Of a stretch of DNA of 29,933 nucleotides, positions 6,680 through 12,735 are shown in pieces. Under the pieces are notes generated by a model. It was not told where the DNA came from and did not search any database. It saw only the letters and a list, made by a program, of their open reading frames with translations. The translations under genes were made by a program, and so were the position numbers. The stretch lies in the IMG/VR virus record IMGVR_UViG_3300045284_000641, positions 1 through 29,933 of that record, one strand, 5' to 3'. Within the stretch, counting starts at the first letter, position 1. Every line of letters begins with the position of its first letter. Source of the stretch: a virus.

Positions 6680-7399
6680 TTACCCCGTTACTCTTACAGA
6701 GTTAGGATCGACCTCCGCTTTGATCTCGAACCCGCAGTCCGCTGGGTCACCATGAATGGTCCCGGTGCGCATGTTGCCGCCGACCGCCATTCCAGCAGGA
6801 ATTATTTTCTGACACCGGCGGCACGGGAGCGCCCAGTTCGACGTGATGATGTTTCCGTAGAACTTCGGATGCCGGCCACCGTCGGTGTCGAGCATGTGCG
6901 GCACGGGCCCCTTGCCGGCGAAATCATCAGCGGGATCGTTCTGATGCAAGCGCTTGCTCGCGTTACGCGGACGCTTTCGGAGTTCGCCGACGTAGCGGAG
7001 GTTAGCGTGCGGGAACACGAACCGCTCTGTCGTCGCCCTCCAGTACTCCGGCTTTTTCGCCCAGCGGCCAAACGTCCAACCGAGGAAGGTGAAGACGGGG
7101 GCGTTCACGGACCCGAGCAGGATGAACACGCTGTCCAAGGGATCCTCGGCGGTGAGCTCGAGATCGGCAATCATCGCCTGCACTTCTCGGATCTCGATGC
7201 CAGTCGGCTGTATCTCCAATGTCTTCCAACAGTCCCACTTCTCGAACCGCGGGAACGTCCCGTCCCACCGCCGCCGAAGACCGAGCGAGACCGCTTGCTC
7301 ACGGATCGCCGCTTTCGGATTCGTGTCCCCGCGGCTCCTCGCGATGTGCCGGCACGAATAGACCTCGTCCATCGAAACTGCGACCGAAAACCTTGCCAT
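6680..7399 (-). CDS. Hypothetical protein with C-terminal Cys/His cluster, first gene of leftward operon
   Basis: A 239-aa protein from ATG 7399, which has GGAAGAGAG just upstream. The N-terminal part (MARFSVAVSMDEV) is followed at about residues 85-140 by strands and a GW-x2-GRWAKKPEYWR segment that resembles, from memory, nuclease-like phage proteins with a G-x-EAK-x-PEYW pattern; this is only a hint. The C-terminus has CRRC near residue 193 followed about 30 residues later by HGDPADC, a CxxC...H...C arrangement that could bind zinc. It is the first gene leftward from the divergent control region, so probably early expressed. Function unknown. Confidence 0.65.
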   Translation of the reverse strand: MARFSVAVSMDEVYSCRHIARSRGDTNPKAAIREQAVSLGLRRRWDGTFPRFEKWDCWKTLEIQPTGIEIREVQAMIADLELTAEDPLDSVFILLGSVNAPVFTFLGWTFGRWAKKPEYWRATTERFVFPHANLRYVGELRKRPRNASKRLHQNDPADDFAGKGPVPHMLDTDGGRHPKFYGNIITSNWALPCRRCQKIIPAGMAVGGNMRTGTIHGDPADCGFEIKAEVDPNSVRVTG

Positions 7400-7490
7400 C
7401 GTCTCTCTTCCTTGTCGCCCCGCGTCGCGAGGTGGTAGCTCTGTAGTCGCCCGCGCGGCCTTTGCGTGTTCCTTTCGGCTGGCGGGCACA

Positions 7491-7527
7491 GAGCGTCCCC
7501 CCGGTTTCTCGGTCCTGGGGGACGCTC
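7491..7527. promoter_or_regulatory. 11-bp-stem hairpin in the divergent intergenic region
   Basis: GAGCGTCCCCC (7491-7501) and GGGGGACGCTC (7517-7527) form a perfect 11-bp stem with a 15-nt loop. On the plus strand it is followed by GACTTTCTTTG, giving a terminator-like look, yet no plus-strand gene lies upstream. On the minus strand it would sit in the 5' leader of the first leftward gene, about 90 nt before its start. It may stop stray rightward transcription, act as an attenuator in the leftward leader, or be a protein-binding site. Confidence 0.5.
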
Positions 7528-7546
7528 GACTTTCTTTGTGGACCTT

Positions 7547-7588
7547 ACTTGACAAGTATAGCCCAAGGTGGCTATCACTGCTAGCCAC
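7547..7588 (+). promoter_or_regulatory. Candidate rightward promoter with overlapping operators
   Basis: TTGACA (7549-7554) and TATCAC (7573-7578) with an 18-nt spacer form a plausible sigma70-like promoter for the rightward operon. It is covered by three inverted repeats: ACTTGACAAGT (7547-7557) over the -35, ATAGCC/GGCTAT (7558-7563 and 7570-7575) across the spacer and -10, and GTGGCTA/TAGCCAC (7568-7574 and 7582-7588) around the -10. The second and third share an arm, so they compete as structures or binding sites. Repressor or activator control of the switch is the natural reading. Confidence 0.5.
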
Positions 7589-7650
7589 GACACGGCGGTA
7601 CGCCAATAACCCCAAGATCCTCTGCTCGGCACATGTGCCGCCGTGTCGTG
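7586..7650. repeat. 13-bp perfect inverted repeat before the first rightward gene
   Basis: CACGACACGGCGG (7586-7598) is matched by CCGCCGTGTCGTG (7638-7650) with 39 nt between. The 12-bp palindrome GGCACATGTGCC (7628-7639) abuts the right arm. If transcribed from the promoter just upstream, the RNA would form a long stem ending 8 nt before the ATG at 7659, which lacks a clear ribosome-binding site, so the structure could control initiation. DNA-level roles such as a recombination or partition site are also possible. Confidence 0.55.
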
Positions 7651-7658
7651 ACTTGCAC

Positions 7659-8036
7659 ATGTCCTTGTCGAACGTCCAGAGCGATAGCTACGTCCTCGAT
7701 CCGGAGCGCCCCCTCCGCGACAGGAGCGCCGATGAGCTCAGCGAGCTCGAGGCCTTCATCGATTACTGCTGTCAGAAGGCGGTCGCGAGCGGCTACTGGA
7801 TCACTACGAAGGTCACGCTTGAGCAGGATGATTGGGGGCAGCACGTGTGCTGCCCGCTCGGTGCCGTGGGCGTCGTCACCAACCAGTGGTGGGACCAGGA
7901 GATGATCTTCCAGGACTTCCAGAATGGCGTCGACGGCGTGGTGTTTCGCCCGGTCGGTCGAGACAGCGTTTCGTATTCGATGGGGCGCCGGTTCCGCGAG
8001 CGTCTCCATCGCGGGGAGTACCTCAGATGGCGATGA
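7659..8036 (+). CDS. Hypothetical protein, 125 aa, first gene of rightward operon
   Basis: I do not recognise this protein. It begins MSLSNVQSDSYVLDPERPLR. It has a helix with two adjacent Cys (DYCCQKAV, about residues 33-40) and a Trp-containing body with CCPLGAVGV near residues 67-75, which recalls small phage proteins with a CPLG motif. The end is Arg-rich. The frame is open upstream to 7536, but that stretch is the inverted-repeat leader, so the ATG at 7659 is preferred despite a poor ribosome-binding site. The next gene overlaps its end, so the two are coupled. Confidence 0.6.
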   Translation: MSLSNVQSDSYVLDPERPLRDRSADELSELEAFIDYCCQKAVASGYWITTKVTLEQDDWGQHVCCPLGAVGVVTNQWWDQEMIFQDFQNGVDGVVFRPVGRDSVSYSMGRRFRERLHRGEYLRWR

Positions 8037-8638
8037 AACGCGCGGCCCCCTGGCGCACGCGCGCCGAGCGCGCATCGGCCCTCCGGGCCTCGGATGATCG
8101 CGAACTCGTGAGCCACGTGCTCCTCAGTAAGCACGTGATCGATGACAGTCGGGCGGTGTTCGAGATCGGGCAGCCCGAGAGTTCGACGTTCTACGCCGAG
8201 GTGGCATGCCTCCGCAGCGGGGTCTTCGTGCACGGTGACGTGGAGTCGGTGATCTTCGAGCGCTGCTCGTACAAGCTTTGGCGCGAGAAGCTCTCGTGGA
8301 TGCGCGGCCATAACCCGGACTACGCGGAAGAGAAGGCGCACATCGGGGCGAGTAACGCGGCGATGGCGTCGGTCGTCGACATCGACGTGGCGATCGGCGA
8401 TCTCCTCTGGTGGCGGCGAGAGGGCACGCTCGGCAAGGAAGATACGGTCGATGTCTACAGTCTCTTGACCCGGGACGGCGATGTGCACGAGGCCCAGGCG
8501 CTTCTCTACGAGCGCACGGGCGACGCGGAGATGCGGCTCGGCTGGTGCACCGCGAGCCGAGTCATCATGGCGCAAGCCGTGATCACGAAGCTCTGCTCGC
8601 TCCTCGCAGAAAATGGAGAGGAGTACTTCTCGCCGTGA
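8027..8638 (+). CDS. Hypothetical protein, 203 aa
   Basis: An unrecognised soluble protein with a basic N-terminus (MAMKRAAPWRTRAERASALR) followed by mainly alpha/beta sequence. It contains an acidic, hydrophobic SVVDIDVAIGDLLWW helix region near the middle and four cysteines without clear spacing. The ATG at 8027 has GGGGAG 8 nt upstream. A second ATG at 8033 overlaps the previous stop as ATGA and is the alternative start. It is followed by a GTGA overlap with the next gene. Function unknown. Confidence 0.6.
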   Translation: MAMKRAAPWRTRAERASALRASDDRELVSHVLLSKHVIDDSRAVFEIGQPESSTFYAEVACLRSGVFVHGDVESVIFERCSYKLWREKLSWMRGHNPDYAEEKAHIGASNAAMASVVDIDVAIGDLLWWRREGTLGKEDTVDVYSLLTRDGDVHEAQALLYERTGDAEMRLGWCTASRVIMAQAVITKLCSLLAENGEEYFSP

Positions 8639-9189
8639 AGCGTTACTACGCGGCCAAGGAGACCGAGATGCACGAAGTCGCCCTCGCCGGCTTCTCGGAG
8701 CTCGTTGAGCGAGGCGAACAAGGAGCGACCGGCCCCGAGCTCTTCGGCCGGGCCTTCAAGGGTGCGCGTTGGGCGTATTCGATGATGCGCCGGCTCGCGC
8801 AGTCGGGGATGGTCCGAGCGAGCCGTGAGGAGCGGCGCGGGCAATTCGGAAATATCGCCACCGTCTATAGATCGACGCCCGCGCTCGCGGGAGTCGTCCT
8901 CACCGGCAACGTCTCCTCGCTCGTCTGGGCGGGCAATGCTGCGGTCCCGGTCATGCGAGTGGCAGAGCAAGAGGAGCTGCCCTCGCCGGAGGCCACGGCG
9001 CCAGCCGAAGAGGCCGAGCTAGAAGCTCCCTCCGAACCCGCATCCGAGGATGAAGACGTCGACTTGCAGGAAGCGCTGAAGGCCCTGCTGAAGATGACGA
9101 GCGCGCTCATCGAGCACGCCGTGTCGCTCGGCGAGGACGTCGCAACGCTTCGCACCGAGGTCTCGGCCCTCAAGAAGAGCTGGGAATGA
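8635..9189 (+). CDS. Putative winged-helix-like protein with acidic linker and coiled-coil tail, 184 aa
   Basis: The start is GTG at 8635, overlapping the previous stop (GTGA), with GGAGAGGAG upstream. Residues about 15-80 look like a winged-helix unit: helices with GATGPELFGRAFKGARWAYS, then LAQSGMVRASREERRG and a strand. A very acidic Glu/Ala/Pro-rich linker follows (about 110-140), then a heptad-patterned tail (about 145-184) that should form a coiled coil. This layout suits a DNA-binding protein that multimerises, possibly a regulator of the rightward operon, but no family was identified. Confidence 0.55.
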   Translation: MKRYYAAKETEMHEVALAGFSELVERGEQGATGPELFGRAFKGARWAYSMMRRLAQSGMVRASREERRGQFGNIATVYRSTPALAGVVLTGNVSSLVWAGNAAVPVMRVAEQEELPSPEATAPAEEAELEAPSEPASEDEDVDLQEALKALLKMTSALIEHAVSLGEDVATLRTEVSALKKSWE

Positions 9190-10091
9190 CGCCGCATCAA
9201 GAAAGGCTCATTGCCGATCACCGGCGCGCCTCGGGAGAGCGAGAGCGCGCGGAGATTGAGCACATGCTCTGGGAGCTCTGCCCCGAATCCGAACGCACCC
9301 TGCGCAAGTGGACGCGCGGCCGCTACCTCGCGGCGGCGTTCGGGGAGAAGGAGCACAAGATCGACGATCGCGCGGCGATCCGGAACACGGGCCCGGAAGC
9401 AGCGGCGCTCCTCTGGAATCGCATCGAGGGCGACATGACGCTCAGGACGGCGCGCGACATCGTGGCGCTCGCGCGAAAATCGCAGTCGAGGGACGAAACC
9501 CTGCGGGAAGCCGTCGCCCGCGAGCTCACGGGCTACGACGCCCGCCCGATCCAGCGCAGGACCGCGAACGGCAAGGTCGTCCGGGTGCTGGGCCGAGTAT
9601 CGACGCCGAGCCAAGCGGAGCCGCCGAGGCCCGCCCGGGCGCCGCGGGCAGTCGAGCCGGGCTCGCGCGACTTCTGGGTCAAGATGAAAGAGCTCATTCG
9701 CGTCGAGATCGAGACTCGGCTCGCCGGGCACGGAGAGACGGTGATTCGCGAGCAGACCGCGCGGCTCGAAGGCGATCTCAAGGTGGTGTTCGCGGAGTTT
9801 TCCGCGCGCATGGGCCAGATCCGCGGCAAGACGCCGTTCGGGGTGGCGGTCACGCGCGGGCGCCTCGTCGAGGCGTGTCGCGTCCTGCATCTCGATATTC
9901 CATCAAAGACGGAGGTCGATGACGGCTCCTTCGAGCGCCAGGCGAAGCCGCGGTTTCGAAAGCTCGCCCGGCAGTACCACCCGGATACGTCCGGCACCGA
10001 CGCGACGGCTTCCCTCATGCAGTCCGTGATGGAAGCGTGGAACGTGGTCCAGCAGTACTGCGCTCAAGCGCGCGCGGGAGCGGCGCGATGA
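9186..10091 (+). CDS. J-domain (DnaJ-like) protein, 301 aa
   Basis: The C-terminal 75 residues look like a J domain: EACRVLHLDIP, then helix II FRKLARQYHPDTSG with the HPD tripeptide at 265-267, then a helix III-like segment to about residue 292. J proteins stimulate the ATPase of Hsp70 (DnaK) and deliver clients. The N-terminal part is helical (about 1-115), followed by a Pro/Arg/Ala linker (about 140-160) and a coiled-coil-like stretch (about 160-215). A C-terminal J domain is found in lambdoid and other phages and in host co-chaperones. The start ATG overlaps the previous stop as ATGA. A role in recruiting host DnaK to replication or assembly is inference. Confidence 0.75.
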   Translation: MTPHQERLIADHRRASGERERAEIEHMLWELCPESERTLRKWTRGRYLAAAFGEKEHKIDDRAAIRNTGPEAAALLWNRIEGDMTLRTARDIVALARKSQSRDETLREAVARELTGYDARPIQRRTANGKVVRVLGRVSTPSQAEPPRPARAPRAVEPGSRDFWVKMKELIRVEIETRLAGHGETVIREQTARLEGDLKVVFAEFSARMGQIRGKTPFGVAVTRGRLVEACRVLHLDIPSKTEVDDGSFERQAKPRFRKLARQYHPDTSGTDATASLMQSVMEAWNVVQQYCAQARAGAAR

Positions 10092-10231
10092 AGTACGTCG
10101 CGCTGTGGGTCGTCGTTACCCTCGTCGTCTTCGTGGTCGCCTGGTTTCATTGGGTGGGCGAGTGCGAAGCCGCTGGCGGAACGGTCCGCGGCAACATCGT
10201 CTCGAACGCGAAGTGCGCGAGGGCCCAATGA
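10088..10231 (+). CDS. Small membrane protein, 47 aa
   Basis: The sequence starts MKYVALWVVVTLVVFVVAWF, a clear hydrophobic segment (about residues 3-21), and is followed by a short region with two cysteines (about residues 26 and 43). It may be a membrane microprotein or an exported one, and a disulfide between the two cysteines is possible. The ATG overlaps the J-domain gene's stop as ATGA. Function unknown. Confidence 0.6.
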   Translation: MKYVALWVVVTLVVFVVAWFHWVGECEAAGGTVRGNIVSNAKCARAQ

Positions 10232-10272
10232 GCTTTCTGCCCGAGCACATTCACAAGTCGCGGGCGGGCTGA
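10228..10272 (+). CDS. Possible 14-aa microprotein
   Basis: An ATG at 10228 overlaps the preceding stop (ATGA) and reads MSFLPEHIHKSRAG before a TGA. Coupling is perfect, but such a short frame can occur by chance. It lies just before the GAAAAGGAA ribosome-binding site of the next gene and might only carry ribosomes there. Confidence 0.25.
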   Translation: MSFLPEHIHKSRAG

Positions 10273-10286
10273 AAAGGAACACACAC

Positions 10287-10835
10287 ATGGCACCTAGAAA
10301 GAAACGAAACCGAGACAACCGAGACGTGGGCGAGTTTCCGCTCGACAACGGGCTCACGATGCCGAACCGCATCGCGTCCTTCCTCGACTGGTGGGCGACG
10401 CGGCATCCCTACGACTTCGCGGCGTACAACGAGATCTGCAAAGCGGTCCAGGGCTACGAGCGCCTGCCGCGGCTCGACACCGAGGAGGTGGAGCAGATCC
10501 GCGGAACGGTCGGTCGCGCCGAGCCGATCCTCCACCAGAAGTACCAGCGCGCGCTCGTCAGAAACCGCGGCCTCGGCGCGCGCGCGACCGTGGACGACGT
10601 CGACGTCATCCGGAACAAGCAGGGAGCCCGAGCCAAGCGGGTCGAGCGCTCGATCGTGGCGCTCGCTCACACCGACGAGCTCATCGACACCCGCCGGATC
10701 CCGGACAGTCCCCAAAACCGCGAACTCAAGCAGTGGTACGCACGCGACGTGAAGAGCATCCTGAAGCAGGTGTCGGGACCGGAGTTTTTGGCGAAGATGC
10801 TCCCGCCGAAGAGCAAGAAGGACGGCGAGGAGTGA
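10287..10835 (+). CDS. Hypothetical basic protein, 182 aa
   Basis: The protein starts MAPRKKRNRDNRD, a strongly basic tail, followed by mostly helical sequence and a Lys-rich end (SKKDGEE). It contains a W-W-rich LDWWATRHPYD segment near residues 33-43 and a region DDVDVIRNKQGARAKRVERS that could be a basic helix (about 100-120). Nucleic-acid binding is plausible from composition only. AAAAGGAA lies 8 nt before the ATG, so this start is firm. Its stop overlaps the next gene's GTG. Confidence 0.6.
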   Translation: MAPRKKRNRDNRDVGEFPLDNGLTMPNRIASFLDWWATRHPYDFAAYNEICKAVQGYERLPRLDTEEVEQIRGTVGRAEPILHQKYQRALVRNRGLGARATVDDVDVIRNKQGARAKRVERSIVALAHTDELIDTRRIPDSPQNRELKQWYARDVKSILKQVSGPEFLAKMLPPKSKKDGEE

Positions 10836-11068
10836 AACGCACGGCTCCGTGGCCCGTTAACCAGACGACCGTCATCGCTGGTGAGTATGTCGCGATCCCC
10901 GTGGACGCGGAGACGTTCGAGCTCAGCCCCGAAGAGGTGCTCGCGGCGATGACCTTCTATGTGGGGACGAAGCTCGGGGTCTCGTACAAGGGCTACGGCT
11001 CCCTGAATCTCAGTATCGTCGAAGGCAAAGTGGTCGCGGCGCAGGTTTCGATCTGGAGGCCGAGCTGA
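10832..11068 (+). CDS. Hypothetical protein, 78 aa
   Basis: A GTG start at 10832 overlaps the previous stop (GTGA). The protein is mainly beta with an acidic middle (SPEEVLAAMTFYVGTK) and a hydrophobic, strand-rich end. No family recognised. It ends one base before the ATG of the 10-codon frame at 11069, continuing the tightly packed operon. Confidence 0.55.
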   Translation: MKRTAPWPVNQTTVIAGEYVAIPVDAETFELSPEEVLAAMTFYVGTKLGVSYKGYGSLNLSIVEGKVVAAQVSIWRPS

Positions 11069-11101
11069 ATGGACAGTGCGATTCAGGAGTGTCGGCGGTG
11101 A
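11069..11101 (+). CDS. 10-codon mini-ORF, possible leader peptide
   Basis: ATG at 11069 follows the previous stop directly and has GGAGG 9 nt upstream, a better ribosome-binding site than most genes here. It reads MDSAIQECRR and stops 1 nt before the ATG of the next gene (11103). It may couple translation of the two neighbours or be chance. Confidence 0.3.
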   Translation: MDSAIQECRR

Positions 11102-11102
11102 C

Positions 11103-11312
11103 ATGGCGACGAAACTCGACAAGGAACTCGAGGTGCTAGGCGTTGTCATCGAGCGGCTCCTCGAGCTCGACCAGTCGGCCCGCGCGCGCGTCATTGTGTA
11201 CGCCGCGAGAAGGTTCTCGATCCGAGGCGTCGACCAGGCGCCGACGCCGGACTACTACGGTCCAGAGGGGCTGGTCGCGTTGACCCACGCCGCCGCAAAG
11301 AAGATGCCATGA
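11103..11312 (+). CDS. Hypothetical protein, 69 aa
   Basis: A small protein starting MATKLDKELEVLGVVIERLL. The first 45 residues look like two amphipathic helices, with a DQSARARVIVYAARRF segment; a short polar tail follows. This could be a helical multimer or a small adaptor. Its stop overlaps the next start (ATGA). No family recognised. Confidence 0.55.
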   Translation: MATKLDKELEVLGVVIERLLELDQSARARVIVYAARRFSIRGVDQAPTPDYYGPEGLVALTHAAAKKMP

Positions 11313-11539
11313 GACGACTGTCGGCTATCGAGTATAACGAGATCGGCGTGCCGCGGACTGAGCACTGGCTCGCGCCGGAGATGGTGGAGAGCCTCCGAGC
11401 CCGCGGCCTCATCCGTATCTGGGAGGACGCGCGCGGCGAGGCTCGCTTCGAACTCACTGAGCTCGGACACCTGGCGTATCGCGTCTACGAGCTCACGCTC
11501 GATTTCGAGTGGCTGTATCTCGAGAGAGGACCGGAATAA
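11309..11539 (+). CDS. Small winged-helix-like protein, 76 aa
   Basis: MRRLSAIEYNEIGVPRTEHW leads to a helix (PEMVESLRARGLI), then a strand-turn-strand (RIWEDARGEARFELTELG) and a C-terminal helix. This helix-wing-helix order resembles the end of MarR/PadR-type winged-helix domains, but the protein is too short for a full domain. Acts probably as a dimer if at all; DNA binding is a guess. It overlaps the neighbours on both sides (ATGA before, TAATG after). Confidence 0.5.
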   Translation: MRRLSAIEYNEIGVPRTEHWLAPEMVESLRARGLIRIWEDARGEARFELTELGHLAYRVYELTLDFEWLYLERGPE

Positions 11540-11670
11540 TGCACGAATGGAGCGCCCCGTTCATCAACGGAGTCGGAATCGGGCTCGGGATCGGCGTCGT
11601 CCTCTTCGTGGCGCGCATCGTCTCGGATTTCTTGCGTGGGCTCTTCGATATCGATGACGACGAAAGGTAG
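11539..11670 (+). CDS. Membrane microprotein, 43 aa
   Basis: Translated by hand: MHEWSAPFINGVGIGLGIGV begins it, the hydrophobic glycine-rich segment runs to about residue 26 and the end is acidic (DIDDDER). One membrane span is clear. Start TAATG overlaps the previous stop and GAGAGGA lies upstream. The stop codon TAG is part of the GAAAGGTAG motif that serves the next gene. Confidence 0.6.
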   Translation: MHEWSAPFINGVGIGLGIGVVLFVARIVSDFLRGLFDIDDDER

Positions 11671-11674
11671 CGAG

Positions 11675-11875
11675 ATGGCAAGCGACGACGACGTGCAACG
11701 CATTCTCGAGGCGCGCGGAGCGTTTGCCTCCGCGTACTGTCGCGCGAAGGGATGGTCTGAAGATCCGGACGAGCTCACGTGGGAACAGATCTTCGAGATC
11801 AGAGCGCAGGACGGCTGGAAGCGCCCCGGCCCGTTGCACCTCCTCATCACGCCGGCACCGAAGCCCGAAAGGTAA
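11675..11875 (+). CDS. Hypothetical protein, 66 aa
   Basis: Starts MASDDDVQRILEARGAFASA, largely helical, with WSEDPDELTWEQIFEIRAQD (about residues 28-47) and a Pro-rich end. Function unknown. GAAAGGTAG lies 4 nt before the ATG. The gene ends with the same motif, GAAAGGTAA, whose TAA is its stop codon and which serves the following gene. Confidence 0.6.
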   Translation: MASDDDVQRILEARGAFASAYCRAKGWSEDPDELTWEQIFEIRAQDGWKRPGPLHLLITPAPKPER

Positions 11876-11883
11876 AACACACC

Positions 11884-12021
11884 ATGCATCCCGTGCTTCT
11901 GGCTCTCGTGCTCGTGAGCATCGTTCTTTTGAACGTGGCGCAGGTGCTCTGCTTTGTTCGAATGAACGAGCAAGCGAAGAGACTCGATGCGCTCGAAGAT
12001 CGGCCCGAAAGCTCACGATGA
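11884..12021 (+). CDS. Membrane microprotein, 45 aa
   Basis: MHPVLLALVLVSIVLLNVAQ begins one hydrophobic segment (about residues 3-25), followed by a short charged helix with MNEQAKRLDALEDR. The N-in/C-out or reverse orientation is undecided. GAAAGGTAA lies 8 nt before the ATG. It overlaps the next microprotein by 4 nt. Confidence 0.6.
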   Translation: MHPVLLALVLVSIVLLNVAQVLCFVRMNEQAKRLDALEDRPESSR

Positions 12022-12098
12022 GCTGGCCCGAAGCGATCGTGTGGTGCGTTGCTCTCGTCTGCGTGACCTTCGGGTTCATTGCGTTGGCGCGGAGCTAG
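12018..12098 (+). CDS. Membrane microprotein, 26 aa
   Basis: MSWPEAIVWCVALVCVTFGF is followed by six residues and a stop, so nearly the whole protein is one membrane span. It is coupled to the preceding microprotein by ATGA. Two adjacent single-span microproteins may act together, for example as a two-part membrane complex, but no function is known. Confidence 0.5.
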   Translation: MSWPEAIVWCVALVCVTFGFIALARS

Positions 12099-12114
12099 CC
12101 CGAAAGGTAACGAA

Positions 12115-12279
12115 ATGACGCCGATGAAGTGCAGCAAACACGAGCTCCGCCCCGGCGAGCCCGGCGACTCGCCGCGCTACCTGCGAGCGTTGCGCGAATC
12201 TCAAACGTGCTGGCGCTGCCGACTGCTCGCCGTGCGCGCGTTGATCGTGTGGCGTTGGCGCGGTGGCGGGCTGAACTGA
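12115..12279 (+). CDS. Small Cys/His protein, 54 aa
   Basis: MTPMKCSKHELRPGEPGDSP begins the protein; after about 24 residues comes SQTCWRCRLLAVRAL. The CxxH...CxxC arrangement could bind one zinc ion. The C-terminal part is Arg/Trp/Gly-rich and basic, fitting nucleic-acid binding. GAAAGGTAA lies 4 nt before the ATG. Zinc binding is inference from spacing. Confidence 0.5.
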   Translation: MTPMKCSKHELRPGEPGDSPRYLRALRESQTCWRCRLLAVRALIVWRWRGGGLN

Positions 12280-12289
12280 AAGGTAAACG

Positions 12290-12523
12290 ATGGCAAACGA
12301 CGACCGAGTTCTGACGCTGTACAACGACATCGACGCGGCCCCGATCGAAGAATTGCAACGCCGCTTTCGCCAGCCGTGCCTCGGCAAGGCCTCACTCGAA
12401 AAGTACACCGGTCGGCACGAGCTCGACTGTGTTGGCGGGGGCTTTGAGCGCTGCATACTCTGTGGGCTGCCGAGCGACCCAGCCGAGTACCGACGAGCGA
12501 TGGCCGGGATGAAGGGGGCCTAA
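12290..12523 (+). CDS. Small Cys-containing protein, 77 aa
   Basis: MANDDRVLTLYNDIDAAPIE begins it. Cysteines near residues 30 and 47 precede ERCILCGLPS (about 53-62), so a zinc site is possible. The rest is helical. The GAAAGGTAA motif lies 3 nt before the ATG, and the stop overlaps the next start as TAATG. No family recognised. Confidence 0.55.
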   Translation: MANDDRVLTLYNDIDAAPIEELQRRFRQPCLGKASLEKYTGRHELDCVGGGFERCILCGLPSDPAEYRRAMAGMKGA

Positions 12524-12735
12524 TGAAACTCTCACGAGTGTCGCGCACGCTGCCCGTAGGCGTCGTTGTTTCCTTTTGCACGAGCACCCCGAAGGAAGAC
12601 GGATGGGGGTTCGTGGTGCAGCACAAGCGATTCGAATCCAATCGACCCATCCTCCTTGAGATCGAGGTCCCCGTCGGCGCGGAGTCGGAAACGGCCCGGC
12701 TCCTTCGGGAGATGGCGAGCGAGCTCGAAAAATGA
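12523..12735 (+). CDS. Hypothetical protein, 70 aa
   Basis: A small beta-rich protein: strands around VGVVVSFCTSTP and GWGFVVQHKRFE, then an acidic helix at the end (ETARLLREMASELEK). The TAATG overlap to the preceding gene and ATGA overlap to the following one place it firmly in the operon. No family recognised. Confidence 0.55.
   Translation: MKLSRVSRTLPVGVVVSFCTSTPKEDGWGFVVQHKRFESNRPILLEIEVPVGAESETARLLREMASELEK

Noticed and set aside
7536-7658. Upstream extension of the first rightward gene to 7536
   Set aside because: The extension crosses the promoter-like elements and both arms of the inverted repeats and does not look protein-like; ATG 7659 is preferred.
12620-12650. GATTCGAATCC resembling a tRNA T-loop
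   Set aside because: It lies in the coding frame of the 70-aa gene, and no acceptor or anticodon stem could be built around it.
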